The notes under the pieces: model-generated | What the model saw: the letters and a program-made list of their open reading frames with translations, nothing else | The model's database searches: none | Told to the model about the DNA's origin: nothing | Origin: Pohlia nutans | Taxonomy: Eukaryota > Streptophyta > Bryopsida > Bryales > Mniaceae | Assembly (NCBI GenBank): GCA_022496805.1 | Contig: CM040092.1 | Location: 21,594,113 to 21,658,112 of the forward strand | Length of the DNA stretch: 64,000 nucleotides | Direction of reading: 5' to 3' | Made by a program: the position numbers and the translations under genes | Shown: positions 11,920-23,151 of the stretch, one piece after another | Numbering within the stretch: position 1 is the first letter of the stretch | Layout: each line of letters opens with the position of its first letter

Positions 11920-14461
11920 CTTCAAAGGTCATTGTCCTACTTAATAGTCAGTGTGAAAAAGCCCCAAGTCGATACTGCAAGCATTTAATTTAGTCACAGT
12001 GCCACAGAATCGCAGCCTTCCTCCGCATTAGAAATTGACTTCAAGTGCCTGCCATTTCAGAGTAAAGTATGAGAAACATACAAAGCAAGCAGATCGAAGA
12101 CACAGTGAGAATCAGGCTATGCCACAGAAAAAAGAATTCAGACAAGCCTTTGCTGGAGGTGGAAACTATAACAGAATTTTTTTCAAAAGTTTCCGTTATA
12201 ACCCTAGAGGTTTCGCAAGTGCTTTCTGTCTACGTTCTTCAAATTTTCCATACATAATTTTCCTGCAGGTATGCACCTAATTTTCTAAATTATTAGATCA
12301 ACACACATGCTCCTCAATTCGAAGGTAGGTTCGTAAAGGTCCAAGAAATAACCCTCTGGATCTATCGTCACCTTAACAAGATCTATCCGCACGATTTCAG
12401 CATCATACTGCCATGTTTCCGAAGCAGGATCGTAACAATGCTTGCAAAGGGATATAACCAATATAAAAATCTCTAAAACATCAAATACGGGACTTCTATA
12501 AGTTCGCCCCCAGCCTTTTCTAATATAACCACCAGGAATCACCAGGATTCTATTGAACACATCAAATTGATCTGATATAAAAGCATCAACAAATATCATC
12601 TTAAAACATACGTCAACAAGAGTCGGTAGCCAGCGAAAACCGTGGTACGCTCGCAACTAGAGTCGGCTTCTATCTTGATCAGTATCGAATGCAAAATGTA
12701 GCGTGCAGTAATCCAAACAGATATGATTTTGCTGGATAGACATATCACAACAATCCAAATTCTTGGTACAGAAACTTTTGTGCCAAAAACACACAGAAGT
12801 GATCACGGTTTCCAGCTTCCAAAAAACTCATTTAATTGCAAACAGTCGACCACACGATTTTCGTTTTCGTCAGGCGAATAGCTCAAAAAGACAAGGTATC
12901 CCACCACCGCACGCTAAACGGCACAAACCGACGCGAATTTGCTACTCTGGACCAAAAAAAGTGCGTACCCTAATTCACTGCACGATTTCTGTTTCTACAA
13001 CTCGCTACATTGGTCACTGAGACAAGAGTCAAATCCGAGAGATCGAATAAGTGACTCAATTCTATCCAGAAAAATTAGAAATGATTTTTGAGGTCGAAAA
13101 GGCGATTCAATGGCACAACTCAAACTCTATTTGCGCCAGTTATGCTGTGGTCACGCCTTCTTCTGTGTCAGTCTTACAACACTGCGTCGCAATGAATGTT
13201 CATCAAATTGCGCACTCCAGATTGATATTAGGGCGACACTTCATGTGAATTATCACCTTCGCACTCTATCGTCAAACAGAATTCCTATCGTTGAGAAGAT
13301 AAAAAGCCGCCCGAGGAAATCCAAGCACAACTTTAAAAATCTCCGTTTCCGTATAATGAGTACACATATCCACCCCGACATGACCGACAGAGTGACAAAG
13401 CACTACAGGTGGTCAACCAGGCAGTAATCCTCCTGAACTCTTTTAGTCTCCACGCTAAACATCAGGTTCATAACTAGGCTACTTGCAACACTTTCTCACA
13501 CGTGATTTTAAAGGAAGCAACACATCAAACTGAACATAGGCCAAATCTTTCTCTAAAATATCGGGAACGAACGCACCAGAATCATCAAAATGGCCATTAT
13601 ATTCCTAGCGAATTAATTATAACACGCGTCCTGAGAATCGCAAAGATCACAAACTAGAAACACACTCCACGACCTCGAAAAGCAAACGAGTACCTCCACC
13701 ACCCGAGACTCAAGCCTAACTCTTACAAACAAATCAGTTCAAGAACGCGTCTACAATTACTAGCTACAAGCCAATTTTTCTAAACTGAAATCCTTCACAA
13801 AATTTTCTAAAAATTCAAGAAAATTCGTAACGACGAATTAACACCACAAGAACCGCAGCATCAAAAAATTCCACGAAGAATATTACTCAGCCAACGTACT
13901 CGAGACACCAGCAACGAACGCCGCTAGCCGCATGGATCCCCTGAATTGTGTGCTTTCGTTTGAAGGCGCTCCTGAACAGAAATGGGAGCCAAAAGACTCG
14001 TAGAAACGTGCTCGCAGAATTCCGCCCAGTGCTCGCAAAACGCTGTCGCAATTCCTGCAAAACTGCGCTGAAAGTTGTGCCGAAAATTGCTGGCATGGTC
14101 CAAGGCGAGCTGCGGAAAAAGGCAGAGACGAGGTGACTGGCGATTAGAGCGAAGGTTCGTAAGGCGCGGCTGAGGAGCACGCTGGGCCGTGAGATTGCGC
14201 GCGGCGAATGACGTGGCGTGGGCGGGACGGCCGGGATGGGGAAAGCATATATTATGATGGTGGCTAGTGATAGCTAAGGTTTGACGACCGGGCTTGGGAG
14301 TCCTCGTCCGTTGGATGGGACCACGATTGGGCAGCGCGGATGTGACAAAAGGGTCTTTATTGATTGCAGCGTGTCCTTGTTCCTTCAGTTGGCCAAGTCT
14401 TGATCGTTGGCTGGCTCCGACTCACGAAGTAAGTTAACTTATTATTCTTCTCTTCTATGTA
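11920..14461. other. Upstream region of the 522-aa gene
   Basis: This stretch holds the promoter side of the preceding minus-strand gene. GC content rises over 13,900-14,350, including a GCGCGGCGAATGACGTGGCG stretch. A 123-codon minus-strand open frame at 12285-12656 has no recognised motif or confirmed splice links. It may be an upstream exon or chance. The frames at 13887-14180 look like by-products of the GC-rich stretch. Confidence 0.4.
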
Positions 14462-16070
14462 CAGTACCTCACAAAACTGTTCCAATGCTGTAAATATCTT
14501 CTTTTGGTTGACTGTGGATGCTACATGGCAATTGCAAATGCCCATGTGGCATTGCAATAAGCTTCTAATCTACGTTAGGAAGCCACATGTAAAAACCAAT
14601 GACATGCATGACTATCTATACGTGACAATTGTAGGGTTCAAAGCCATCTGATTCACTGGAACAGTTTTGTGAGTGCACTCTTCCAAAACTAAATATTTAC
14701 AAAAGCTTGTCAATCTTGATGGACCTTCAACTCTTTGTTGTAGAACTTTGTTCCAGTGTGTGTATAGACCATTTTCCTACAGTTTTTTGTACTTTGTTGT
14801 TCTTGCTTCCAAGTAGAAAAGATGGTGTCTGCATTATCTTCTCAAAAAAAGTCAGACGTTCTTTCTATGTTGCAAAGAGGGTGCACTATAAGAGAAGTGT
14901 CAAGGAGTTTGCATGTGGGTGTTGGAACTGTGCAGAGGCTCCGACAAAAGTGTGTTTTCAATGTAGAATCATCACATGGAGGTAGACCAAGAAAGATGAC
15001 TCCTGCAATGGAACGGTCTTGTGTATTGAATATGACTAGAGGTAAGCTTAGTACTGCAGTAGAGGCTACAAAAAATGTGCAAGAGGCATTTGGGATGCAA
15101 GTGTGTGTTGAAACAGTGAGACGTGTTTTACGTAGAGGTGGTTTACAATCACAAGTGAAGCAGAAAAAACCACGTCTTTCAGTCAAGAATATCAAAGCAC
15201 GTTTAGACTTTGCAAGAGCCCATCTAGATTGGACTATAGATGATTGGAGTCGTGTCATTTTCTTTGATGAGTCTAAAATCAACTTATTCTGCTCTGATGG
15301 AATCTCTTGGTGTTGGAGTCGTGATCCACATGAGTTGTCAACACGCACTGTTACAGAGACAGTAAAGCATGGTGGTGGTGGAATCATGATTTGGGGTAGT
15401 ATGACCATTTATGGGCCAGGACTAGTGTACAAAGTTGAAGGCCGCCTCAATCAACATGGATATCGTCAGATTTTAGAGCAGACAATAGATGGTACAATTA
15501 GAAAATATGGATTAGATGCTACACAAGTCATTTTTCAGCAAGATAATGCTTCCGTTCACACCACAAAAATGATGCAAGAATGGTTTTCAAGGCAAAGTTT
15601 TAGTCTTCTAACGTGGCCTGCCCAATCCCCTGATTTAAATCCAATAGAACATCTATAGGCCATCCTCAAAAGGAGATTGAATCAATATGATTCACCTCCA
15701 AAAGGAATGATAGAATTATGGGAACGTGTAGTACAAGTCTTCTCTTCTATTACTGCACATGATTGTAGAAGACTTATAGAAAGTATGCCCAAAAGGATTG
15801 AAGCTGTAATAGCTTCAAAAGGAAGATGGACAAAGTATTAGCTAGTTTACTTAGAGCACTCACAAAACTGTACCAATGTATATACTAGTTTTTAACTTTC
15901 ATTTTTCCTTCAATGATATTTGATTTAGTTAGATTTTTTTTACAAATGTGTACTAGATTGGATGTAATATATGCCTCAAACTACTACTTGAAAGTTTGGA
16001 CATCCATTTATCTTACACATACTTTTGAATCTAGAAGTTCCAATCATTGGAACAGTTTTGTGAGGTACTG
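14462..16070 (+). mobile_element. Tc1/mariner transposon, 1609 bp
   Basis: The termini are perfect 26-bp inverted repeats (14462-14487 and 16045-16070), starting CAGTACCTCACAAAACTG. TA lies on both sides (14460-14461 and 16071-16072), as expected for Tc1/mariner. A second, variant copy of the end motif lies 192 bp in from each terminus (14654-14680 and 15854-15878), in the orientation opposite to its own end. A transposase frame fills the centre. The perfect ends suggest recent activity, although the transposase has an in-frame amber codon. Confidence 0.93.
14822..15841 (+). pseudogene. Tc1-type DD34E transposase with one amber stop
   Basis: The frame spans 339 residue positions, the usual Tc1 length. 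An N-terminal helix-turn-helix pair (residues 5-45, SDVLSMLQRGCTIREVSRSL) is followed by a GRPRK basic motif near 54. The catalytic triad is D149 (VIFFDESK), D241 (QQDNASVH) and E276 (SPDLNPIEH), with 34 residues between the last two: the DD34E class. TAG at 15656-15658 replaces the Trp codon normally seen in the EHLW box. The frame then stays open to RWTKY and a stop at 15839-15841. All catalytic residues precede the stop, but about 60 C-terminal residues would be lost. A single base change explains the break. Confidence 0.9.
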
Positions 16071-16093
16071 TAAAGGTATATCCTCACTTGGTA

Positions 16094-16330
16094 TTAATCC
16101 TGAAAGGACCAAGGATTTGTAGTTTGAAAATGACAAATTCAATCCATGGCATTGGGAAAAATGTAATTCAATAGGACTAGATTTTATATCACTCGGATTA
16201 GTGAAAGAACATTGCATGTGTTGATCAAAAGATATATGAATTTGAAGAAAAGGATGTTTATATAAGATCTATTCAAAATTGTAATAGAAAACATGATGCT
16301 CAATTCGGGCTTCTTTGTCCTTTAGGTTAA
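16094..16330 (+). repeat. Family D TTAA MITE
   Basis: A 237-bp element with TTAATCCTGAAAGGACCAAG at the left and TCCTTTAGGTTAA at the right. It is the same family as the two copies in S1/P1 nuclease introns. It lies about 20 bp beyond the Tc1 element and shares its right TTAA with the next repeat. Confidence 0.75.
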
Positions 16331-16558
16331 CCCTTAAACGGCCAGAAAACCCTTTGCAGTCGTATAGTATATTCTGTATTTGGTGATATTTGATCAAAAT
16401 AACAATGACCAAACACTTTTCAGTACAAAGTGAAATTAATAATCATGATAATATGTATATAAAAATATATCACAATTCATATATTAAATCACAATCGAAC
16501 AATTACGAGACTAAATATGAGTTGTAGAGAGGGACCTCAAGGGCCTTTTATAGGTTAA
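16327..16558 (+). repeat. Family F TTAA MITE
   Basis: Starts TTAACCCTTAAACGGCC and ends GGGCCTTTTATAGGTTAA (232 bp). A diverged copy is at 31077-31310. The first TTAA is also the last TTAA of the preceding family D copy. Confidence 0.7.
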
Positions 16559-17505
16559 GAAACATCCAATTCCATTCATACATTCATTCTTATTAATTGT
16601 CATTGATTGTGTTTGGATTATATAGAAATGGGTTTTTGACCAGTCTATAGGCAAGTGTTCAACCACCATTCTCATGGTAGTAGGTTTGTGACATGCTACA
16701 TCGGTAGCCTCTACAAATATAGTCTGAGTGAGGTGGCAATCATTTTATTGCATGCAAGTTTCAAAGTCCTCAATCAATTCACTATCACAATTCACAATTC
16801 ACTGCCACAATTCACATAAGTTTTGAAAATCATTTATTGAGTTTGAAACATTAAGAATTAGAAGTTGGATGTGGTCTTGTTGCAAAGACTATTGCGAGAG
16901 CTTTAATTTGGTACCAAACTCAAGACTTGATGTTTCCTATTGTATTTGCAATCACCAAAAAACAACAAACACCAAGTGAAGAATGCTAAATCTTTAAAAT
17001 TAACACTCATAGCGCATAAACCACTTAGAATTAAAAGATGGGCTAAGTAGGCTCTTTGAAATACTATTGAGATGTACTTCAAGATTCTAAAGTATTTGTT
17101 TGTTTCATTTGGTATAAAAATGTTTAAGATATTGCGGGTCAAAATGTCTTTTTTTGCATGCTTGAGTGTGCAAGTTTTGGAATGAGCATCTATAGGGTGA
17201 GGCTTGGAGCCGCCCTTATTATATAGTTAGACACACAGTTTAAGTGATCTAGGAGACTTCTACTTTGAAAATTCATAGCTATTACATGGCATATTCACAA
17301 ATTCTACTATTTTTCTTGGAAAATCATCATTTTCAATTGCTAGTGTTGTAAAATATTCTAACTTGATAAAAGTGCCCAAGTCAACTATCTTGAATTTCTT
17401 AATTTAATGGAATTAGGTGTTTCTACGTTACAAGTGGGATTAGTGAGCATTTTAGGATTGAATTTAGATACACTTTTGGAGTAGATTCACTATATTAAAA
17501 ATTTC
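16559..17505. other. Intergenic, no gene seen
   Basis: AT-rich and non-coding by eye. The 79-codon minus-strand frame at 16903-17142 has no recognisable feature. Confidence 0.4.
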
Positions 17506-18093
17506 TTAACCCCTAAACATACTAGGGTGTCCCTGGAATTGACAATTTGAGAAAAAGCATTATAAACTACTATTTAGAAGAATATTTTGGAATTGATATA
17601 CAAATGAAAGTTCTAGATTTTGAATTTTAGATTCCATCCGTACAGTTCGATTCACTAATACTATCACCAATATTTAATTATAAAATTTGAAAGTTAAAAT
17701 TAAAAATTCCTCCTAATTTCGATTACAAACAAAATTTTAATATTTTTTGAGTAAAATTTGTTGGATTGAATTTGAAATGAGATACTCTTAAACGTGGTGA
17801 TTCTTTGAAATTTTTGTGTTTCTTAAATCTATGACCTCATTTTTGCAAGGCCACTTTTGAACTACAGTCAATGCAATTTTGGCTTGGTCAACAACTTGAC
17901 ATACTTCTACATTTGTAATTTTAGAAAAATATGTAATCAAGTATGACTAAATCCAACCGTTAGATAGGACAACAACTTGGTGAAGAATCTCCAAAAAATT
18001 GGATGACTTTCATCCAAGCATTGATGAGAACGTGAGAAGGGTTTGAATCTGTTAGTCGTCTACTTTCTGGACGCTCTGACGTTTAGGGGTTAA
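17506..18093 (-). repeat. Family A TTAA MITE, inverted full copy
   Basis: A full-length reverse-complement copy of family A, from TTAACCCCTAAACATAC to GACGTTTAGGGGTTAA. The palindrome near 18060 is partly degraded (CTACTTTCTGGACG). Both TTAA ends are intact. Confidence 0.88.
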
Positions 18094-18459
18094 CGCCAAA
18101 TAGGAACATGTATTATTCTAGAGTCAGTACATCCATAATTTCCACTTTGTTATATTAAAACATAATTAGTCTAAATTTACCCCGGAATTTACATTAGTTG
18201 AATACTCTTTCCAAATCAAAGAAGATTCTCACACATCTTAGTATACATTATTTGGGCAGACACCACAATCATAAATAAGTTATGAATTTTTGAAGTGTTG
18301 AATTGATAGAATCACCATAAATCAACACTAGACCTGATGTTGAAATGGTATACATGTTCATGATGAACATCTTCATGTTAAACAATATGTAGTTAAAGTT
18401 TAGTTAAATTTGCAATCTGGGGAAACAAGGATGTTGCATTGAATTGTAGGTCCCTTCCT

Positions 18460-21048
18460 CTAAATCCTATTCCACATGAAAATATTGAGAAATTCAAAAC
18501 AGAATTCTTTGAAGAAAATGCACTCCAGATAAATGAACTTACCAATACACTAATAAATGGTCAATTAACAGACAATCAATAGCAAACATCTTGTACAAAA
18601 CTAGACCATCTAATACAGAAAATTTCTGATAAAATTCAAGAAACGTGTAGTGCACCACCTTTCCCGAAACTCACAAACCGTACATCACAACAAGGAGGCT
18701 TTTTGCCAAGAAAATTCCAAAAAAAATGGAAAAATCACCTCTCCACTTATCATTTAATCAGAAAAGCAATCTACCTCACTAAAAATTCTCCAAACTGGCA
18801 AACACACCCAATAATAGAAGAATTAAAAAACCATATCCATGTTACCATTCCACCTCCCCCAAATCAAGAACCTAACCAACAAGAATGGATCAAGACATTA
18901 GCTAAAATAGCCAAAACCGCAAACATACAAGCCCGTAAAATTACTACAAAATACACTCAAGAATGTGTCAAAAAAGCCATATCCAAATACAGGCAATTAT
19001 ATGAAAAAAGTCCAAAGAAAATTAATAAAAGAGTCTTTAAAAACCAAAAAACACCCCCATTAGATTGCATCACAGACGGACACAACAATAAACTTACAAG
19101 CCCTGCAGACATAGCCAATGAAATCCACAAACAACAATCAATTAGTAACAGACCCACAGTACCAACATGCTATTATCAACCAGAGCACACACCAAAATGC
19201 ACTTGTGGTGTCAGACAATATCCATGGCACGACTTAGACGGGTTTGTTATTGATAAAAGAGGAAACCCACAAACACCACTACATGAATACTTTGACAGAG
19301 AAACATATGACATGTGCCTAAAACACTTAGAAAACAATAAAACACCCGGCCCAGATAAAATTCCCAACGCAATTCTAAAAAATATGCTCAAAAGCTTCCA
19401 CAAATTACTTTTTCTATTCTTTACCCATTTCTACAAACAAAAACAAATTCCAGCATCATGAAAAATAAACTTAACCATACTTCTATATAAAAAAGGAGAT
19501 CCCTCACAATTACCAAACCATAGACCGATTGCACTTGCAAACACAATATACAAACTTTTTACCAGTACTCTAACATTCATACTGTCAGCGTATGGTGAAA
19601 AACACCAAATCCTACACGACAGCCAAGAAGGATTCAGGGCAGAAAGAAGCACGTCCAGACAACTTCAACTTCTTATAGCAGCATTAGAAGACGTAAGATT
19701 CACAAACCAAGACATATACCTATTATACATTGATTTTAAGAATGCATTCGGCTCTCTTGACCACGCAAGATTATTAGCTATAATGAAAGACTTGGGGTAC
19801 CCAGAAGACGCTGTGACTCTAATAGGAAATATTTACTCACACTCCAATACCATATTCACCGGAGAACACTTTGGAAAAACAAAACCAATACCAATACAAA
19901 GAGGTACTATACAAGGAGACACACTTAGTCCATACCTTTTCTTAATATTTTTAGAACCATTGTTACGATGGCTACAAAGAGGGAAGAATGGATATACATT
20001 TGGCACATCTAAACTAACGATTAGTTCGGCAACATACGCAAATGATTTAGCAGCTATCACAAACAACCTCCAATCAATACAAATCCAATTAAACAAACTG
20101 GACAAATATTGTGAATGGGCCGGAATGGATTAAGGAGTGCCAAAATGTGCCATCACTGGGTGCCCAAACAAATCAAAAACAAAACCTGATACATTCAAAG
20201 CCAAAATCCAAGCCCAAAACATCAACTACAGAAATCAACCATTACATGTACTGCACCAAAACGAACCATATGTATATTTAGGCATACAATTAGTACCCTC
20301 ATTAAAATGGAAACTCCAAACACACATCACTACAACCAAAATAATAGACCAATGTAAACAACTAACAAATTGCCCAGCTACAATCAAACAAAAAATTAGC
20401 ATGGTGGATACCGTCATCAGAGCAGGTATAGCCTACAACTTCTATGCAGTTCCATACTCTTTACCAACTATCAAAAAATTAGATAAAAAGATTATTGGAA
20501 TCCAAAAAGTAATTTGTGGATTACCAAAATGCATAGCAAATGTAATAACCCAGCTACCTCATGATCTATTTGGACTAGAAGCCTTGTCACTAAAAATTGC
20601 CTACCTGCGATGTATTAGTGAACAACTTAGAAACGCACTAAATGACCCCGGAAGACTAGGAATAATCTATAAAGGACTCATACAACATATACTAGCCAAA
20701 TACGGAGGCGCAAAGGACATACCAAGAATCAAATACCATGACTGTATCAGATCGCCTACTACACGAACACTATTTCTTATGAAAATGGAAGGAGGGGTTC
20801 ACCTCAAAAGCATAGAAGAAAACTTCCAACTCCATATGACAGAAATAGAACTAGAATGGAGATCACGTGCCATAGTAGAACTACCACATTTAAACCCCAA
20901 ACTATCTCTTAAACTACTACATAAACTCCTAACCCACAACATACAAAAAATAAAACACATCTCCCTTCCCAATGGCACAAACTTAATGTCACCAAAGGAC
21001 TTCCAAATTTATTATAAAACTCCAACAAAATTAGAAAAAATGCACTAA
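18460..21048 (+). pseudogene. Reverse transcriptase region of the LINE
   Basis: A single frame runs from about 18460 to 21048, broken by TAG at 18580, TGA at 19459 (a Trp position, ..IPAS*KINLTILLYKKGDP) and TAA at 20131. Recognisable RT motifs are TPGPDKIPN (fingers), NHRPIALANTIYK, motif A LYIDFKNAF (Asp codon 19731-19733), GTIQGDTLSPYLF, and motif C. Motif C reads YANDLA at 20032-20049 instead of YADDLA, so the first catalytic Asp of the pair is Asn (AAT). The thumb and connection region continues to 21048, where a one-base shift ends the frame. Confidence 0.85.
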
Positions 21049-21257
21049 ACATAGTGGAACAACTTTTTTGCTATCCAAGTTGCAATCAAGACTGCTCGAC
21101 TCCATGTAACAGACATCCACAAACACGCGCACTCAAAGCAAGATACATAACAGATAATCGAGAACTAACACCCAGAATACCGGAAAATCCCTTACACCCA
21201 CCATTAGGTACCACAACAACTACAACAACCCAATCCACCCCCCAACATCAAAAATAA
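21045..21257 (+). pseudogene. Cys-rich linker of the LINE
   Basis: After a one-base shift at about 21040 the frame continues with CYPSCNQDCSTPCNRH, a Cys/His cluster that could be a zinc knuckle. A Thr/Pro-rich segment follows. A second shift near 21250 leads into the next frame. Confidence 0.55.
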
Positions 21258-21393
21258 CTCACTCAGATTTCCCATACACACTATACTAAACCACAAATCA
21301 AACGAAACAAAAGATAAATATAAAATAACAAGAAAATATAATACATACCTATGTCAATACTCACTACAAAACAACATAACATATAACAAATGG

Positions 21394-23079
21394 ATGCCAC
21401 AACGTGAACTATTTCCACTAAACCAACCCCCAGTAATCGAACACAACATCAAACTACTAAAAGAATACTACACAAGACATCAACACAATTACTACAAAAA
21501 CATTGTAAATACACATTTCACTCTTGCACAAACTAGAGATACAAGATTCATACCATCACCTACAATAATGCCACACACTCAAATCTCAGTAATAGAATGC
21601 AACCCAGAAAAAGACATAACCACTGTGAAAAACACTATACAAACACAATACGAATTAACTCATATGTACGAAGACACCAGAAGACACCTCATTACCATCC
21701 CAACCACTAGACTAAAATGGCTATGGCAACAATACAACAAAGCCATCTACAGCACACACAGTCTAGTGCCTCATACGCAATCATTTGAAACAGAAGTGGT
21801 ATGGCTCTATCAAAGATATAAATATAAAATTCCGAAAAAAGATCCACTAAAAGCATCACAACACACTCTCCCGCAATGTATCCTTGACTCTCTCACAAAA
21901 ACATTCAACATCTCACACTCATATTTTTCCTCACCAGTAACATGCTCTACGCATATTACAAAATTCTACTCTCCATTCGCAAGTGACAAAGTTTTTGGAT
22001 CACTCGGCACCGCCTTTCAATATAAATGGAAAGGAATTGGTTATGCCCACCCACATAATGAAGAAATGGCCCAACAAGCAATACATTGGGCAAGATTAGC
22101 AGCCAAAAATGACCCAAACACCATCACAATACTAGTTATACCAGACATCAATTGGTACCAAAATTATTCACCACATACTGAACCATTTCCTGACATGCAT
22201 GTTATTGCCCATTTTGCCGCAGATACCATTACATACGAAGAACCAACAATCCCTCAAGACCTAAACAAACCACGAATAGAACCACTAGCAATACACATCT
22301 TTTGTATTCACCACCAAAATCACAGCATTGGCACACCCAACCAAATAGACACAATTAAAACAATAATAATTTTTTTACAAATAACACAACACCATATACA
22401 AAAGGCTCCATCCACGCCCCGTGACACAACCGTAAATAAAAATGCCAAATGGAATAAATTACTCTACCCACCTCATATCAACCCGTCAACTACACACATA
22501 CCACCGTTACCAAATTACGAAATAAACACTATACTAAAGTTCCCACCACAATATAACTACTACACCGATGGATCTTTTGTCCCACCTAAACAAGATGATG
22601 ACAGACACTGCAAGAAAGAAAAAGCTGGCTACGGAATTTACAACCCAACAAAAGCAGAAGTACAAATATCAAAAAGATTACCTGGACTACAAACCAGCTT
22701 TAGAGCCGAACTAATGACCATACATAAAACACTCAGATTAATTACTACCAAATATACGAATGAACCAGCACACATATTTACCGACTGCTTCAACTGTCTA
22801 TATGTACTCAACACACAAATAAAACATCCAACCCAACATAACAACCATGCCAATAAATCCATATTAACATCTATGGTAGAAATGTTAAAAAGCCAAACAC
22901 AACCCACCACAATATATAAAGTCAAAGCACATACAAACATTGACGGAAATGAGCAAGCAGACCAACTCGCAAAAAACGGCACTAAAAAGAAATATAGATT
23001 CGCTGCCAAATCATATGAGTTTGCACATACCACACCATATTACTTTCAAAAAGACACATGGCCTGGACCAAGAAAGTGA
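21394..23079 (+). pseudogene. RNase H region of the LINE
   Basis: A 561-residue frame; the first ATG is arbitrary because the frame is open upstream. The C-terminal 170 residues form an RNase H domain with all four acidic catalytic residues: D392 (YYTDGSF), E439 (FRAELM), D464 (IFTDCFN) and D523 (GNEQADQLAK). The long N-terminal part (residues 1-380) has no recognised domain. TGA at 23077-23079 interrupts the same frame that continues into the tail region. Confidence 0.8.
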
Positions 23080-23151
23080 CCTGACAAAGGCCCTGCCAGA
23101 TGCCTTGAAACATACATCACTAAACATGACCGTGAAAGCAACTTAGAAATA

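Noticed and set aside
12285..12656. 123-codon minus-strand frame upstream of the 522-aa gene
   Set aside because: No motif, and no splice pair that would join it in phase to exon 1; it could still be noncoding upstream sequence, so it is only mentioned in the region note.
14842..15408. 188-codon minus-strand frame inside the Tc1 element
   Set aside because: It is antisense to the transposase, which has all diagnostic motifs on the plus strand.
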